From Serendipita indica DSM 11827 (taxonomy: Eukaryota; Basidiomycota; Agaricomycetes; Sebacinales; Serendipitaceae), in contig CAJVGD010000019.1 in NCBI GenBank assembly GCA_910890315.1, positions 186,001-250,000 on the forward strand: DNA of 64,000 nt, given 5' to 3'. Shown piece by piece: positions 1 through 10,578 of this stretch. Below the pieces are notes generated by a model. That model saw nothing but the letters and a program-made list of their open reading frames with translations. It was not told where the DNA came from and ran no database searches. The translations under genes and the position numbers were made by a program. Positions within the stretch are counted from its first letter, which is position 1; the number at the start of each line of letters is the position of its first letter.

Positions 1-616
1 GGCCAGCCAAACGTGCCAAACTTCCTCCGATAAAGAAACACGCTGTGACGCCTGGAAGTGGTACACCATCTGGGAGTACGGTGGACAAGCTTGCCGGAAA
101 GATTGGACGCGAAAGACAGATAGTGGACGGTCCAGTCACGAATGACATTGACCTCAGGAATGAGGATGCATTTGCACAGCTCTTTAAAAAGGTCCGCGGT
201 CCCATCGTTCTTTACGCCATACTCACTGACTATCGCAGTCGGGTACGGGGAAAAGCGAGGCTCGATACGACTTGACGACCTCGGAGAAGATGGAGCAAAA
301 GAAGGCAGAGCTGAGTCGACTCAGAGAAGAATACGTTACAAAGAAGAACAAAGCAAAGGCAAGCTGTCCTATACGAGACTTACAATGAGCTAACCCGACG
401 TAGGCGCCATTCTTTGATCTAGGAGAACAAAATCGAAAACTAGTTGAGGTTCAGGCAAGCAAAATGAAGCCGTATCGCGTTTATGGCGCGCTGACCTCGT
501 GGCAGAGACAATTGGAGGCAAATGGGAGCCGGGTATGCGTCAACGTCGTCGGCTCCTGCATTCTAGATGTCAATCCCGAGTGGAAGAAGCTGGTCGAGCA
601 GACCCAACCGCATTGA
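1..616 (+). CDS. 3' end of an unrecognised coiled-coil protein (partial)
   Basis: The gene enters from the left edge, so its N-terminus is outside the window. From base 3 a frame reads PAKRAKLPPIKKHAVTPGSG and runs to about 191, where an intron (192-238, GT...AG) fits. The next exon is Lys/Glu-rich and looks like a coiled coil (SEKMEQKKAELSRLREEY). Further on come the blocks MKPYRVYGALTSWQRQLEAN and VNPEWKKLVEQTQPH, followed by TGA at 614-616. The junctions near 360-430 and 530-566 do not give one clean reading, so exon phases there are unsettled. One possible donor (AAG|GCAAGC) would be of the GC type. I do not recognise the family; a basic linker plus a coiled coil suggests a structural or nuclear protein, but this is only a guess. 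Confidence 0.45.
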
Positions 617-1033
617 TAGATGGCTTTTTGGACATGTCCCCAACCACTTCCTCACATCTTTCGCCCGTCTGCTTAAACTGTATCACCGCTTTTTAATCCG
701 ATCCGAACCGTTGTACAACATCCCAGTGCTCCCAAAATGTCAAGAAAAGGGCAGCGTCTTCTCCGCTTTAGGCGCCAACCAATCGTCAGCTGTCAACAGG
801 CCCTCTGTCGCGTCATTTCTAGATTCCTGACTCGATCCCAGGTCTCAAGCTTGGGGTAGCGCGCTCCTGCGACCTCCCTTGCGATATGTCGAAACATATT
901 GGACGAGCCGTCATGGGCTCAGAGATTCGCAACTACTCTTCGCACGTTGCCTCACCAAGATATTGATAGGTGAGGATATGGGGACTCAAAGCTTCGCAGA
1001 CGCCGAGCTCTGACTCTTTAGCGCCGACGCCAC
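617..1033. other. intergenic, upstream of the DUF2828 gene
   Basis: A frame with an internal ATG is open from 567 to 830, but its composition does not look like protein and it overlaps the 3' end of the previous gene. Nothing else is seen. The promoter of the downstream gene must lie here. Confidence 0.4.
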
Positions 1034-3674
1034 TTGGCCTCGACTGCACCCAGCACCTCGAGGACGGAGCATAAAAGATCACTACATCCAGACAGCATCC
1101 CGCCAGTCACCTCGCACTCACCATCCAATATGAGCTCCGTCCCCTCGATTTCAGCCACGACGGAGACCCATGTAGACAAGATCAAGCATCTGGCCAAGGA
1201 TCCATTCGCGCCATCCGTCACCGTCCATCCTACGACATCTCCACGTGACACCTCGCGCGATGTGACCCTCCCAGACCTTCCAGAGCTCTTTGATCCCGAT
1301 TTTCTCAATAAGCTCCTTCCGAAGATAGACACTTCCATTTCCTCTCCCAAGGCTCCCGAGTCGAAGAAATCTGCCTTTATGGATGCTCTCGACAAGGAGG
1401 AGAACAAGCAGTTCACTCAGAATCTGGCTCATGGGTTCAAATCCACCGGATCGGCGACGGTTGATGCCTTCAACGGCTTGAACCCACAGACCGCGCATGC
1501 AGACTATGACAGATTGCTTGCAAGGAGCTGGAGTGCGGATCCTTTGGCGACTCTGAAGATCATCTGGAATCTTCGCTCGATCCACGAGGGCAAAAGCGAA
1601 CGAGAAGGGTTCTACCGTGCCTGGGGTTGGCTATACCGCAATCACCCTCGAACGGCAATCCTGAACCTCTCGGCGCTGACGGAGCCCCTCATCGAGAAGA
1701 AGCTCAAGAAGAAGGCAAACAAGGAGGATGGTGACGACGATGATGACCTGGTACTCGTTGGAGATGAGCCGAAGGAGAGGGTGGTACGGGGAATGAGCCA
1801 TGGCTATTGGAAGGATCCTCTCAACTTGCTCATTCTGGCTGCGAGTGGCGAGCTAAACTCATGCACCCAGACCTTCTCCTCTCTTCACGCACCCAAAACG
1901 GAAAAGACTATGATCAGTCAGCCTCAACGTGCTGGTCGTCGAGTACCCTACAACGGCGTGCGCCGCTCCAAGTCTACCAATTCCGCAGGCGGGCACCGCG
2001 GCCACAAAGTCGTCAACAAGAATGCACCCAAGCCAACGACGAGTGGCGAGGAACGTATTGCTCAAGCGCTGCAACGTGACGCCGAGAACTCGGCCAAAGC
2101 AAAGGAGGAACGTGCTAAGCGAGATGAAAAGGCTAGGAAAGGCATAGAAGAGCTCATAAATACGTCACAGCCTTTCAAAGCATTGTGAGCAATCTACAGT
2201 GGTCAATCTTTCTTGCTAACAATTTCCAGGTTCGTTTGTGTCGCACGCATGTTCGCTGATGCCCTCGAGCGTGATGTCCGAATCCTCGAACAGATTGCCG
2301 ATCCTGCAACTGCTGACGATGAGCGGATCAACCTGTCCTTCCAGTTGTCCCTCGCAGCAAAGTTTGCTCCATCTCTTGGAGGTACACACGACCGCAAGTC
2401 AAACATCTCTTCGGCCATTGCGGCACTTCTCGGAGAGCGCAATGCTCTCCACGTACAGTATGCCCCACCGAGCCCTAGGCATGCAATCCCTGTGGAGCAA
2501 ATGCATAACCTCCGCATGGCATATACCCGTTGGGTGATCTCGCCCCTCCGGAGATTCATGCAAATACCAGAGCTCTACATGTCGACAAATCGCTGGAACC
2601 AGCTCCCATATCAGCGGGTCGGGTCGACCTGCATGCAAAAGAACAAGAAGCTGTTCATAAAGCATGATAAGGCTCGGTTCTCCAAGTAAGACTCCGCCTT
2701 CTTTCTGCATTTTTAGACTTATTTATCCTCTAAGATACTTGCGAGATGTCGCCTCGGGCAAGCGGACGATTAGCGGCGCGACACTGCTCCCTCATACACT
2801 TCTCATGGAAGCCCTGGACGCCTCCGATGATGGCTCCGGCAATCCCGAAGAGATGGCAGTGGTCGAAGCCCAATGGAAGACTTTGGTCGAAAAGCTACGC
2901 GAGGCTGGAACGCTGGAAGATTGCCTCGCCATCTGCGACGTCTCCGGCAGCATGGGATCACTTGGCTCACACCGAGGCTGGAAAGGCCCAATTGACCCCA
3001 TCTATCCCGCTATTGCTCTCAGTCTTGTCCTGTCCCAGGTTTCCCGAGAACCATGGAAGGACCGCTTCATCACGTTCAGTGAAAGCCCGGAGATCGTCAA
3101 ACTAAATCCAGCGGACGGATTTATAGAGAGTGTGAGGCGCATGGGTTCGGCCAACTGGGGCATGAACACAGATTTTAACGCCGTATTCCTCAAGCTCATT
3201 CTCCCTCTCGCGATCAGCAACAAGCTACCCAAGGATGAAATGATCAAGCGCCTCTTTGTGTTCTCTGATATGGAGTTCGATGAGAGCACAACCTTTGTTG
3301 GAGACTTGAAGGAAACGTGGACGACCGAGCACGAAAAGGTCGCTAAAGCATTCGCGGAGGCGGGTTACGAGGTTCCAGAGATTGTCTACTGGAATCTCAA
3401 CGGCGCAGAGGGCTCGAAGCCCGTTCAAGCAGATTGGGAAGGCGTCGTCTGTCTGAGCGGCTTCTCACCTAACATGCTCAAGACCTTCATGGAGGACGGA
3501 GGGGTTGAAGCACTTCAAGAGGAGATGGAAAAAATGGAGGTCGTCGAGGTTGAGCAGGCTGACGGTGAGACGGTGATCACTACCAAGCCGGAGAAGCAGA
3601 AGATGACTCCCGAAATATTCCTTCAAAAGGCGCTGGGCAAGCCAAGCTACGCCACGCTCGTGGTGGAGGATTAG
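1034..3674 (+). CDS. DUF2828 / VWA-like domain protein
   Basis: Three exons (1034-2184, 2230-2685, 2735-3674) join in frame to 848 codons plus stop; the introns are 45 and 49 nt with GT...AG ends. The protein follows the DUF2828 family of fungi and plants. It has an N-terminal helical region with RSWSADPLATLKIIWNLRSI and HGYWKDPLNLLILAA, a central acidic/Lys-rich insert, then a von Willebrand A-like C-terminal half. That half begins ICDVSGSMGS, a MIDAS-like DxSxS metal site, and continues through MNTDFNAVFLKLILPLA and RLFVFSDMEFDES. The molecular role of the family is unknown; the VWA fold suggests metal-dependent protein binding. The start is either 1034 or the ATG at 1130 (MSSVPSISATTETH), which has a similar context. 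No partner gene is adjacent. Confidence 0.87.
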
Positions 3675-3885
3675 CTCGGAGGAGCTGTAGGATAAAATCT
3701 TGTATCACCGGTCACTCACTAGAAATGGAATTCATTCTAAACATGTTGTCCCAACCTAAGTTTGACCTTGACTATATCCTCGAACTATGGCTCGTTTAGC
3801 ACCTACCCCGCATTCTACGGCTGCCCTCAATTCGATTTGAGACGAGAAGTAATATTCGGCACAATGATTACAGGGTATAGATATA

Positions 3886-5828
3886 TTAGAGGGGATTCGG
3901 GGGCGGGGGCAGATAAATATTGGCCTTGTTTTGTGCTCGGAGCTCGGTCGCTTTCAGGGCCTCCTCTTCATTCGTATAATAGTAAATATATGGATATGGT
4001 GGGATTCCTTCCTCTTCGTTGGTTACTAGAGGTGGTAATGGCGGTGCAGGTTCCGAATGGCCAGCGCGTCGTCGACCCCAGGCGACCGGACATCGGACCA
4101 AGACGTGTCTTGTCGTTTTATCCAGTTCTTTGAACAACCTCAGTATCAGGATGGCAACTTTAGGCGGATACTTGCCTTCGTCTGACTGCCTAACCCACTC
4201 CTCCAACACATCTGATGTAAAACCGACCCTCAGGAGAATAGGTTGAAGTGCCCGATGGGCACTCTACTTTCCGATGAGTGCGTGAATTTTCAATTGCTAC
4301 ACACGTACTTTGAGGTCCTGCTTTGATAGTTGTCCAACGAATTTGAGGCGTTGGTTTTGAAGGGGCTCTGGGTCTGATACGTAGATGAGAACGAAGATTG
4401 AGTACATTGAAAATAAACACACGGGAGGCCCATGGTCCTATATCTCCTATAAGTATAGGCTAAGTGTAGTACCGCATTGACTCACCTGCTGGTATGTAGA
4501 AGCTTGCTGCTCCACAGCTAGGAACGCTTAGTCCAGTAGGCCATGTTCGCGAGTCACACGTACGTCTCTGGATCTATCAGATCATCGCTCCAAAGTCCAC
4601 GGTCAATTGTACGTATAGCTGCTGCTAAGTCACTGCGTCCAACGGTGAAGGCACCCCTCTGAAGTTCTGCAAGGGTCTCGTACCAGCATCTTAGAAGAGA
4701 AGTGGCTACATACCCGCGAAAATACGCGTCGTCCATGACCCATCAGGATGTTCGTCGCTGGCTGGCTGATGGTACACGTTCCGATCCTCTGTCAACATTT
4801 GAAAGTCGATATCAATCCAGATCATCATTCCACCCGGCTTGAGACACAATTCAATATTCCGTTTTGCCACCTCAAAGTTTCGGAGGCCGCCAGAGATGAC
4901 GCGGGCGTGGACAACGTCGAACTGACCCTGAAAGTGCTCCAATCCATTCATAATATCGTCTATCTCAAAGTGGCAATTTGGCGGGAGAGTCTCAAGGTCG
5001 ACAGGTGTGCTGCAAGTTCTTCGTTGATACGCGCCGCAAGGGGAACAGGAAAGATACTAACGGTGCTAAATCGACGCCAATAACCTCGCAGTGAGGATAC
5101 TCTCTGGCCATAGCGACTGCCCTAGTTAGGGATCATGTGAGATCATGCACCGAACTGAGCGCAGAATAACTTGCCATACGCCGGTGCCGCAGCCTAGCAA
5201 CAATCAGCCAAGCTTCAGGAGCATGCGAGTAACGTACCCAGGTCCAATATTCTTTTTGTCTTTCCGACCTCGGGGGCCAGTATCGCCTGTACTTCATTTG
5301 CAGCGGGATAGAGTCCCCCAAGCGCAATGACGATTATTATATGCTGCTTATTACTGGGTTTATTAGTTTCCTGTTGTGGTTAAAGATGCTAGACTGACAG
5401 ACGCGTCCACTCGTCCTCGTCTGTCCGCAGATTAGTCTCCTAGAATATCGTGCTTGGTCACTCTTACCAGTAGGAAAGAAGTAAGTATCGTTAAGGATAT
5501 TGAAAGCCTATAGACAGTGAATTGTTAATATCTCCTGATTGAGTAAACACACCCGTCCTCTCTCTTGCCGGCGGTACTGGTTGATTACATCTCCCGTTGA
5601 GTATGTATGCATCGAAATACGACTCATTCTATCCTCTTCTTCTACTCTTGTGATTGAAGCAGACGTATTATCGACTGATCCTGAGTCGAGGGTTGGGGTA
5701 AGCTGCGACATAGCAGGCGAATATGACTCCTGGTCGCTCCGAGCCTTTGCCTCTCCTGATCCAGAAGACGAAGAATGCGTGTCGGGTCGAATGAACTTGG
5801 ATTCGTGTGCTGGCATCATCATGTCCAC
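3886..5828 (-). CDS. LaeA-type SAM-dependent methyltransferase, paralogue A
   Basis: Multi-exon gene, about 11 short exons by analogy with paralogue C. In order on the minus strand: a low-complexity N-terminus (5828-5508, ending in YRRQERGR); GLYPAANEVQ and KTKRILDLG followed across an intron by GCGTGVW (SAM motif I) near 5180; QGQFDVVHARVISGGLRNF; the post-motif LCLKPGGMMIWIDIDF; HPDGSW; and GLWSDDLIDPET. A 15-nt micro-exon (4423-4437) encodes part of the GPWA block. The last exon has the family's C-terminal tail: AWGRRRAGH, PPYPY and a PPPPNP end. The family transfers methyl groups from SAM; the substrate is not known. It is the most divergent of the four copies and lies tandem with B. All motif blocks are found in order and I saw no stop in them, but exon phases were not all checked. 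Confidence 0.82.
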
Positions 5829-6302
5829 TTTGTTGGAAGGGAGCGTCGGCGAGGTTGGGCTGAGAGGAGTGGCTGGTGACTATATACTGTAAAGCCGGCG
5901 GAGTTTGCATCGGGAAAGGTCGTTATGCGTCCCTGAAAGCGTGAGAGATGGAAGTGGGGATCTATTGGCCATAGATGTCAATCGGCTATACGTTTATGGA
6001 CTATCCGAACCCATCGCGTCCTGGTCAATCTATGTCCACGTCCACGCATGGGCTCATAGACGAGTGGGAGCGAGTAAGAGCCGACCCCGGAAGAAGTTCA
6101 ATGGCGGTGGCGACGGTTAAGCCGCAGGTGCCATCCTCCCTTAAGACGAGATGACAAAAAAGGAGATCAACCAGACATATATTTGACTCTGAATACGCAC
6201 GAATATCATTTAGCTTGGCGAAGGACACTCCACACTATTTTGACAGACTAAATGGCGCAGTAGGCCAGACTCTCTTGGCGCAAGTCGAGACCTTGTGAGC
6301 GA
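5829..6302. other. intergenic between methyltransferases A and B
   Basis: Short spacer holding the promoter of copy A and the 3' flank of copy B. The frames open here on the plus strand are antisense to the copy A first exon or have no family resemblance. No gene seen. Confidence 0.4.
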
Positions 6303-8246
6303 TTACGAGCCTCCGGTACCCTGAAGTGCAGGAGGATTCGGCGGTGGCGTAAACGTCTTACTCTTGTTCCGCAGTTCATACGCTCTTGCTGCCTCCTCTT
6401 TCGTAGTATGAATGTGGATATGTGGATATGGTGGCATCCTGGCCGAACCAGTCTCATCTTTGACCCTTCTTTCGGGTAAAGGAGGTGCAGGAAGGTTTGG
6501 ACCTGCACGTCGACGGCCCCAGGCGCAGGGCACCCGTACGTAAATTGGCTGAATCATCGTGTTCATTTCTACAAATGTTCAGTCACAGCCCATTCTGAAT
6601 ATGTGGGCTCACCTTCTTCCGCTCGGTCAGACCATTCATTGCAGGTTTGTGGTGAGATGCCGACTTTCTGGAGTGTTGGGTGAAATGCCCTCATACCAAT
6701 CTGCACAGGAAGTTCTTATAAACCCTATGCCAGCTTAAAAGGGAGACATACCGCAAAGTCCTGCCTAATTAGAGACCCCATATGGCTAAGTCGTTGATTC
6801 TGGAATTGATCGCTGTCTGAGAACTAGTAAGATGAGGAAGATATGGGCATGATATGCTACCTGTTTGCCAGGGCCCTACATATAGTCAGCCTCAACACAC
6901 GAAACCAAACTAATAGCTGGCTTACCAACAGGAACAAACATATCTGCACGTTGACAGCTATATAGTTTGTCAGGAAACGAAGAGTGAGTGTCTGAGTGTT
7001 TACGTGTCGGGATCCAGGAGCTCATCGTCCCATAAACCCCAGCTGAGAGTGTCCGGAGTTGCGAACAAGCTGCTCCCGCCGACTACGACAGCCACACGCC
7101 TGACCTCTGAAATCCATCAGCCTTGAATATGGAATTTAAGACGAGAATACCATAGAACACCCTTGCCACCCACGACCCATCTGGATGGGCATCGCTCGCA
7201 GGCGCCAGATAAACATTCTTATCCTGTGTAAGTAGATCGTAGTCCACGTCAATCCAAAGCATGATTCCTCCGGGCTTTAAGCATCGTTCAATCTCTGCTT
7301 GACATTTCTTCCAGTCCTTCAAACCGGCAGCGAGGAAGCGGGCGTGAATGACGTCAAATTGGCCATAGTAGTGCTGCATCCCGTTGTTCACATCGTCGAT
7401 TTCGAAGCGACAGTTGGGTGGGACGGAGTCTGGATCCAGGGGCACAGGGGCTAGGTCAATGCCAACGACCTGACAGTGTTCAAAGTCTTTGGCCATCGCT
7501 ACTGCCCTTTTGTCGCATCATCATCATCATCATCGTTATCATCATCAGAATATGGCAAGAAAGGCTAAACTGAGCCCACGCACCATGCCCCGGTACCACA
7601 GCCTATCAGGGCGTTTGGTCAATTGTGGTGGGCAAAAAGAGAAGAGCAGTGCATACCTACGTCCATTATGCTTTGATGCACACCATCACGGGGTGCAAGT
7701 ATGGTCTCTACAACTTCGTGGGCCGGATAAAGACCTGAGAGCCCAAGGACAACCGCTGTATGTTGCTTGTTGCTACGATGAATGTCAAAATTCTGGAAAT
7801 ATGTGTGTATATCGCTTACAGCCGTGCAAACTCGTCGTCGTCTATCAGATCAATCAGCGAGAAGGATCGGAGGCTTGTATCACATACCGGAGGGTAAGAA
7901 GTAAGCGTCGTTTAGCACATTGAAGGACTGTTTGAGTATCTAAGAAGAAAATCCATTCTCCAGCACAAACACGCACCCTGCCGGCCTCTTGTCGCCGATA
8001 TGCGCTGGACGCGCTCGTTGAAAGGGTAGCAACGGAAATACGACTAGAGACATCATCTGCGTATTGCTGCTGTTGCATTGGGCCGGCTCTAGAGCTTGCA
8101 CTGTCCAATGTGTCCGGGTAGAAGATCGTTTCGACTTGGGATAGGCTCGCCAGTCCCATCGGCTCCTGGTCTACACGCGCCGTAGCGTTGGGCACGGACG
8201 TGCCAGATGTATGATTGACGCTCTGGTGTTGCTTATTCTGCTCCAT
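6303..8246 (-). CDS. LaeA-type SAM-dependent methyltransferase, paralogue B
   Basis: Second copy in tandem with A. The start is placed at the ATG at 8246 (MEQNKQHQSVNHTSG), where the other copies also begin; a longer open frame upstream (to 8372) looks like 5' leader. Blocks in order: RRQEAGR; GCGTGAW near 7600; AKDFEHCQVVGIDLAPVPL; IPPNC-like VPPNCRFEIDDVN; QFDVIHARFLAAGLKDW; RCLKPGGIMLWIDVDYDLL; HPDGSW; LSWGLWDDELLDPDT. The 15-nt micro-exon is at 6861-6875 (GPWQT). The tail carries CAWGRRRAG, PPYPHI and KTFTPPPNPP. The intron after GCGTGAW contains a CAT/ATC microsatellite (about 7515-7548). The motifs show a class I methyltransferase of the TAM/LaeA type; whether it acts on a metabolite, protein or regulator cannot be read from sequence. 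Confidence 0.85.
7515..7548. repeat. (CAT)n microsatellite in an intron
   Basis: An imperfect run of CAT triplets, interrupted by one GTT. It lies inside the intron that follows the SAM-binding GCGTGAW exon of methyltransferase B, so it does not alter the protein. Confidence 0.85.
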
Positions 8247-8687
8247 CCGTGCAAACGGGGGATAGATGAAGAGGGGAAGGCAAGGAGTAAATGTTCTCGG
8301 GTAGAAGTAGCCAAGTGAGCGACCATTGAGTGGAGATTCCCTATCAAAGAATAGCCTGCAGGTATTCACCAAACTCTGTTCAGCCTCTCGACCCAGAGTT
8401 GCGTCACCATTTGCCCACTACCCGTGCCAAGAAGCCTTTGTTTAGAAACCAATTCCGCATCTGAGGTGCTGAGACTGTCATATGAGCCACCAGTCCGTTG
8501 TGTGCCCCGGTGAAAGTAGCATCAAGCCAGCCACGCGGCCTAACAATCACAGTTAAAGTTCAAGTGTGATCGATTTCCTCTTTGACTGTTTCAGGACTCG
8601 GCTAATTGGTGTTCAGGTGAGTCAAATGCAGAATCTAGTCTATCCAAACTTGATATACGCACAGACGCCTACAATCGAATGCATTGA
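8247..8687. other. intergenic, upstream of methyltransferase B
   Basis: Contains the 5' leader and promoter of copy B (minus strand) and the 3' flank of the F-box gene. No gene or RNA recognised. Confidence 0.4.
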
Positions 8688-10220
8688 CTACACGAAACCT
8701 GAAAAGTTCGTTGGCCAGAGAAGATGGCACCTTCCGTCTTCCCATCTGACGTCTGCGAGCCAAAAGAATCGGCTCTGCGTCCACGGGTATAACTTCTTCC
8801 TGCTAGACAACTTTGATGCTTCGGTCACAGAGAATCGTGCATTTTCCACGGTAATGGCCGATATTCGCCGAGGGTGAGATTCGCGCGGCTCCTTTCGGAC
8901 AACTCGCACTTCAACCAGCCTCTCAAAGGTCTCCCGCGTCATGGTGTTCATCGCGTCTTCGATACGCAGGTATCTGACGGATGGGAACATGTAACGACTT
9001 CGCCCATCTGTTTGCTGGTTTGATGGATCATTGGCGCTTGCTGGGGATGCGAGCTCTTCAGCCCACCATGCCGGAAGGCTCAGTCGAACGACTTGTGAGC
9101 ACGCACGAGAGAGCTCGGTCATCTCGCCGGGTGCAAGCCGACCATAAAGGTGGCTAAACGTTAAGTCGGTAATAGTCGGATGATCACGGAGGAATTGACA
9201 GAGCTGCTCTACATGGAAGAGCGCGGTACCGAATTTGACGAGATGTGGGAGACGTGCGTTGTTCGGATATAGTGCTTGGAAGTGATCAAAGTCGTCAAAG
9301 CTGTGGAGGTAGAGCTCTCGTAGAGGTGGAGGTGGTGTCGTAAGTGGTGAAAGTATAGTATTTGAAGTAATATATCCGTCGAGCACAAGTCTCTCAAGAT
9401 TCGGGCAACTCTTGAACACAACCTCGGCTTGCGCCACTGGTCGTGGGAGCCTTCGAGCAGTCCCCGAATGTCGAAATACAATCGTTCGAAAAGGTAAGGG
9501 TGGTAATGGTCTGCGGGTGTCCCAATGAATGGACAGATCGATCATATGGATGCTTTCCACCTTGGACAATTTGGACTGTTCGTTCATGAAGCAATGTTTG
9601 ATGCTCTCGGTGAATGGAAACTCCCTTTGTAGCTTCGCATATTTGGATGGCACACGCTGGTCGGGCGCTTGGTGGAACGTGAGATACCGAGGCGGAGCCG
9701 AAAGGACATTGATCAGTTTGTGAGGTACGTTTTGCGTCTTTGGGTTATTGAGATAGAATGTGAGGCTCCTGACACGTGAATCTCGAAATACGGCGCGAAA
9801 TGCCTCTATAATCGCCACGCTCCATCCGCCGCAGTTTCCATCACGCACAACAAGGCGTAATGGCTTATCCTGAGCCCTGGATACCATAGTCGAACTATAG
9901 TCCACCAACCTCTCGGGTGGCCAGTAGAGTGGAAAATCGACGATAGTCCAAGCCTCTGGTAAGCCTAGTATAATTTGGCGTGAGCGACGACATATGCGCG
10001 AGATGATCTCGCTTGGTCGCAACGAGGTGGTGGGTTCCGCTGCTGTATCGACTTCGACCACGTACTGGAAGATGTCGATGAGGGTTTCGGTGGGTAGGTG
10101 CAGAATTGGGGATTTGTCCGCATTTCTGGCAGACTTGTCGGACTTGGCACCTTTCGATAATGTAGAGGATGTGCCTTGTTCGGGAGAGGACTGGGAGTTG
10201 CCCATCAGGACGGGAGTCAA
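8688..10220 (-). CDS. F-box protein 1 (F-box-like plus leucine-rich C-terminal part)
   Basis: One uninterrupted reading frame of 510 codons. After a Ser/Lys-rich start (residues 1-38) comes an F-box-like helix pair, ILHLPTETLIDIFQYVV, then ISRICRRSRQIILGLPEAW and IVDFPLYW, a pattern common in Agaricomycete F-box proteins. The rest is a chain of degenerate leucine-rich repeats (CPNLERLVLDGY, LRELYLHSFDDF, HPTITDLTFSHL, CSQVVRLSLPAWW) and a conserved end around YPWTQSRFFWLADVRWEDGR. Such proteins usually link an SCF ubiquitin ligase, through Skp1, to a target bound by the repeats; this is inferred from the family. It is a paralogue of the F-box gene at 18.1-19.6 kb, with shared SEI(I/L)S-RQ(I/V)(I/M)L-LPEAW and the same C-terminal signature. 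Start alternative: the second Met (residue 6). Confidence 0.82.
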   Translation of the reverse strand: MTPVLMGNSQSSPEQGTSSTLSKGAKSDKSARNADKSPILHLPTETLIDIFQYVVEVDTAAEPTTSLRPSEIISRICRRSRQIILGLPEAWTIVDFPLYWPPERLVDYSSTMVSRAQDKPLRLVVRDGNCGGWSVAIIEAFRAVFRDSRVRSLTFYLNNPKTQNVPHKLINVLSAPPRYLTFHQAPDQRVPSKYAKLQREFPFTESIKHCFMNEQSKLSKVESIHMIDLSIHWDTRRPLPPLPFRTIVFRHSGTARRLPRPVAQAEVVFKSCPNLERLVLDGYITSNTILSPLTTPPPPLRELYLHSFDDFDHFQALYPNNARLPHLVKFGTALFHVEQLCQFLRDHPTITDLTFSHLYGRLAPGEMTELSRACSQVVRLSLPAWWAEELASPASANDPSNQQTDGRSRYMFPSVRYLRIEDAMNTMTRETFERLVEVRVVRKEPRESHPRRISAITVENARFSVTEASKLSSRKKLYPWTQSRFFWLADVRWEDGRCHLLWPTNFSGFV

Positions 10221-10578
10221 GGTGCGCGTTGGGATGCCTTCTGCAGACCCCGGGCCGTTTTGGAGGTTACTCGGCGTTATTTGATTACGTCCTATACACT
10301 TGTGCGGTCTTTAGTAATGATTCTGCGACAATATCGCGCCGATTATATTGGCAATGAACAGCCAGTTGTGGATTAAACGCGCATGGCTTGTATGAGTTAG
10401 TGCTAGGCACGCACTTCCATCAAATGGCCCCCCCTTTAATCCTTGTGTCAGCTTTAGTGAATGGACTGTATCCATTTACCGACAACTTAAGGGTGAATCT
10501 AGCCCTCACTTGGCTGTTTATGCAAATGCCCCACAAGTGGTCGGGAGCAAGTGGATTGCCAACTTGCCGCTCACCAAA
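10221..10578. promoter_or_regulatory. shared divergent promoter of F-box 1 and Ku70
   Basis: The start codons of the minus-strand F-box gene (10220) and the plus-strand Ku70 gene (10579) are separated by 358 bp with no gene between, so both promoters must lie here. No clear TATA box could be fixed by eye. Confidence 0.45.

Noticed and set aside
567-830. 87-codon frame MSIPSGRSWSSRPNRIDRWL
   Set aside because: Competes with the better reading VNPEWKKLVEQTQPH of the upstream gene and lacks any protein-like pattern.
7489-7923. Plus-strand frame starting with a His run
   Set aside because: The His run is the CAT microsatellite in an intron of methyltransferase B; the frame is antisense.
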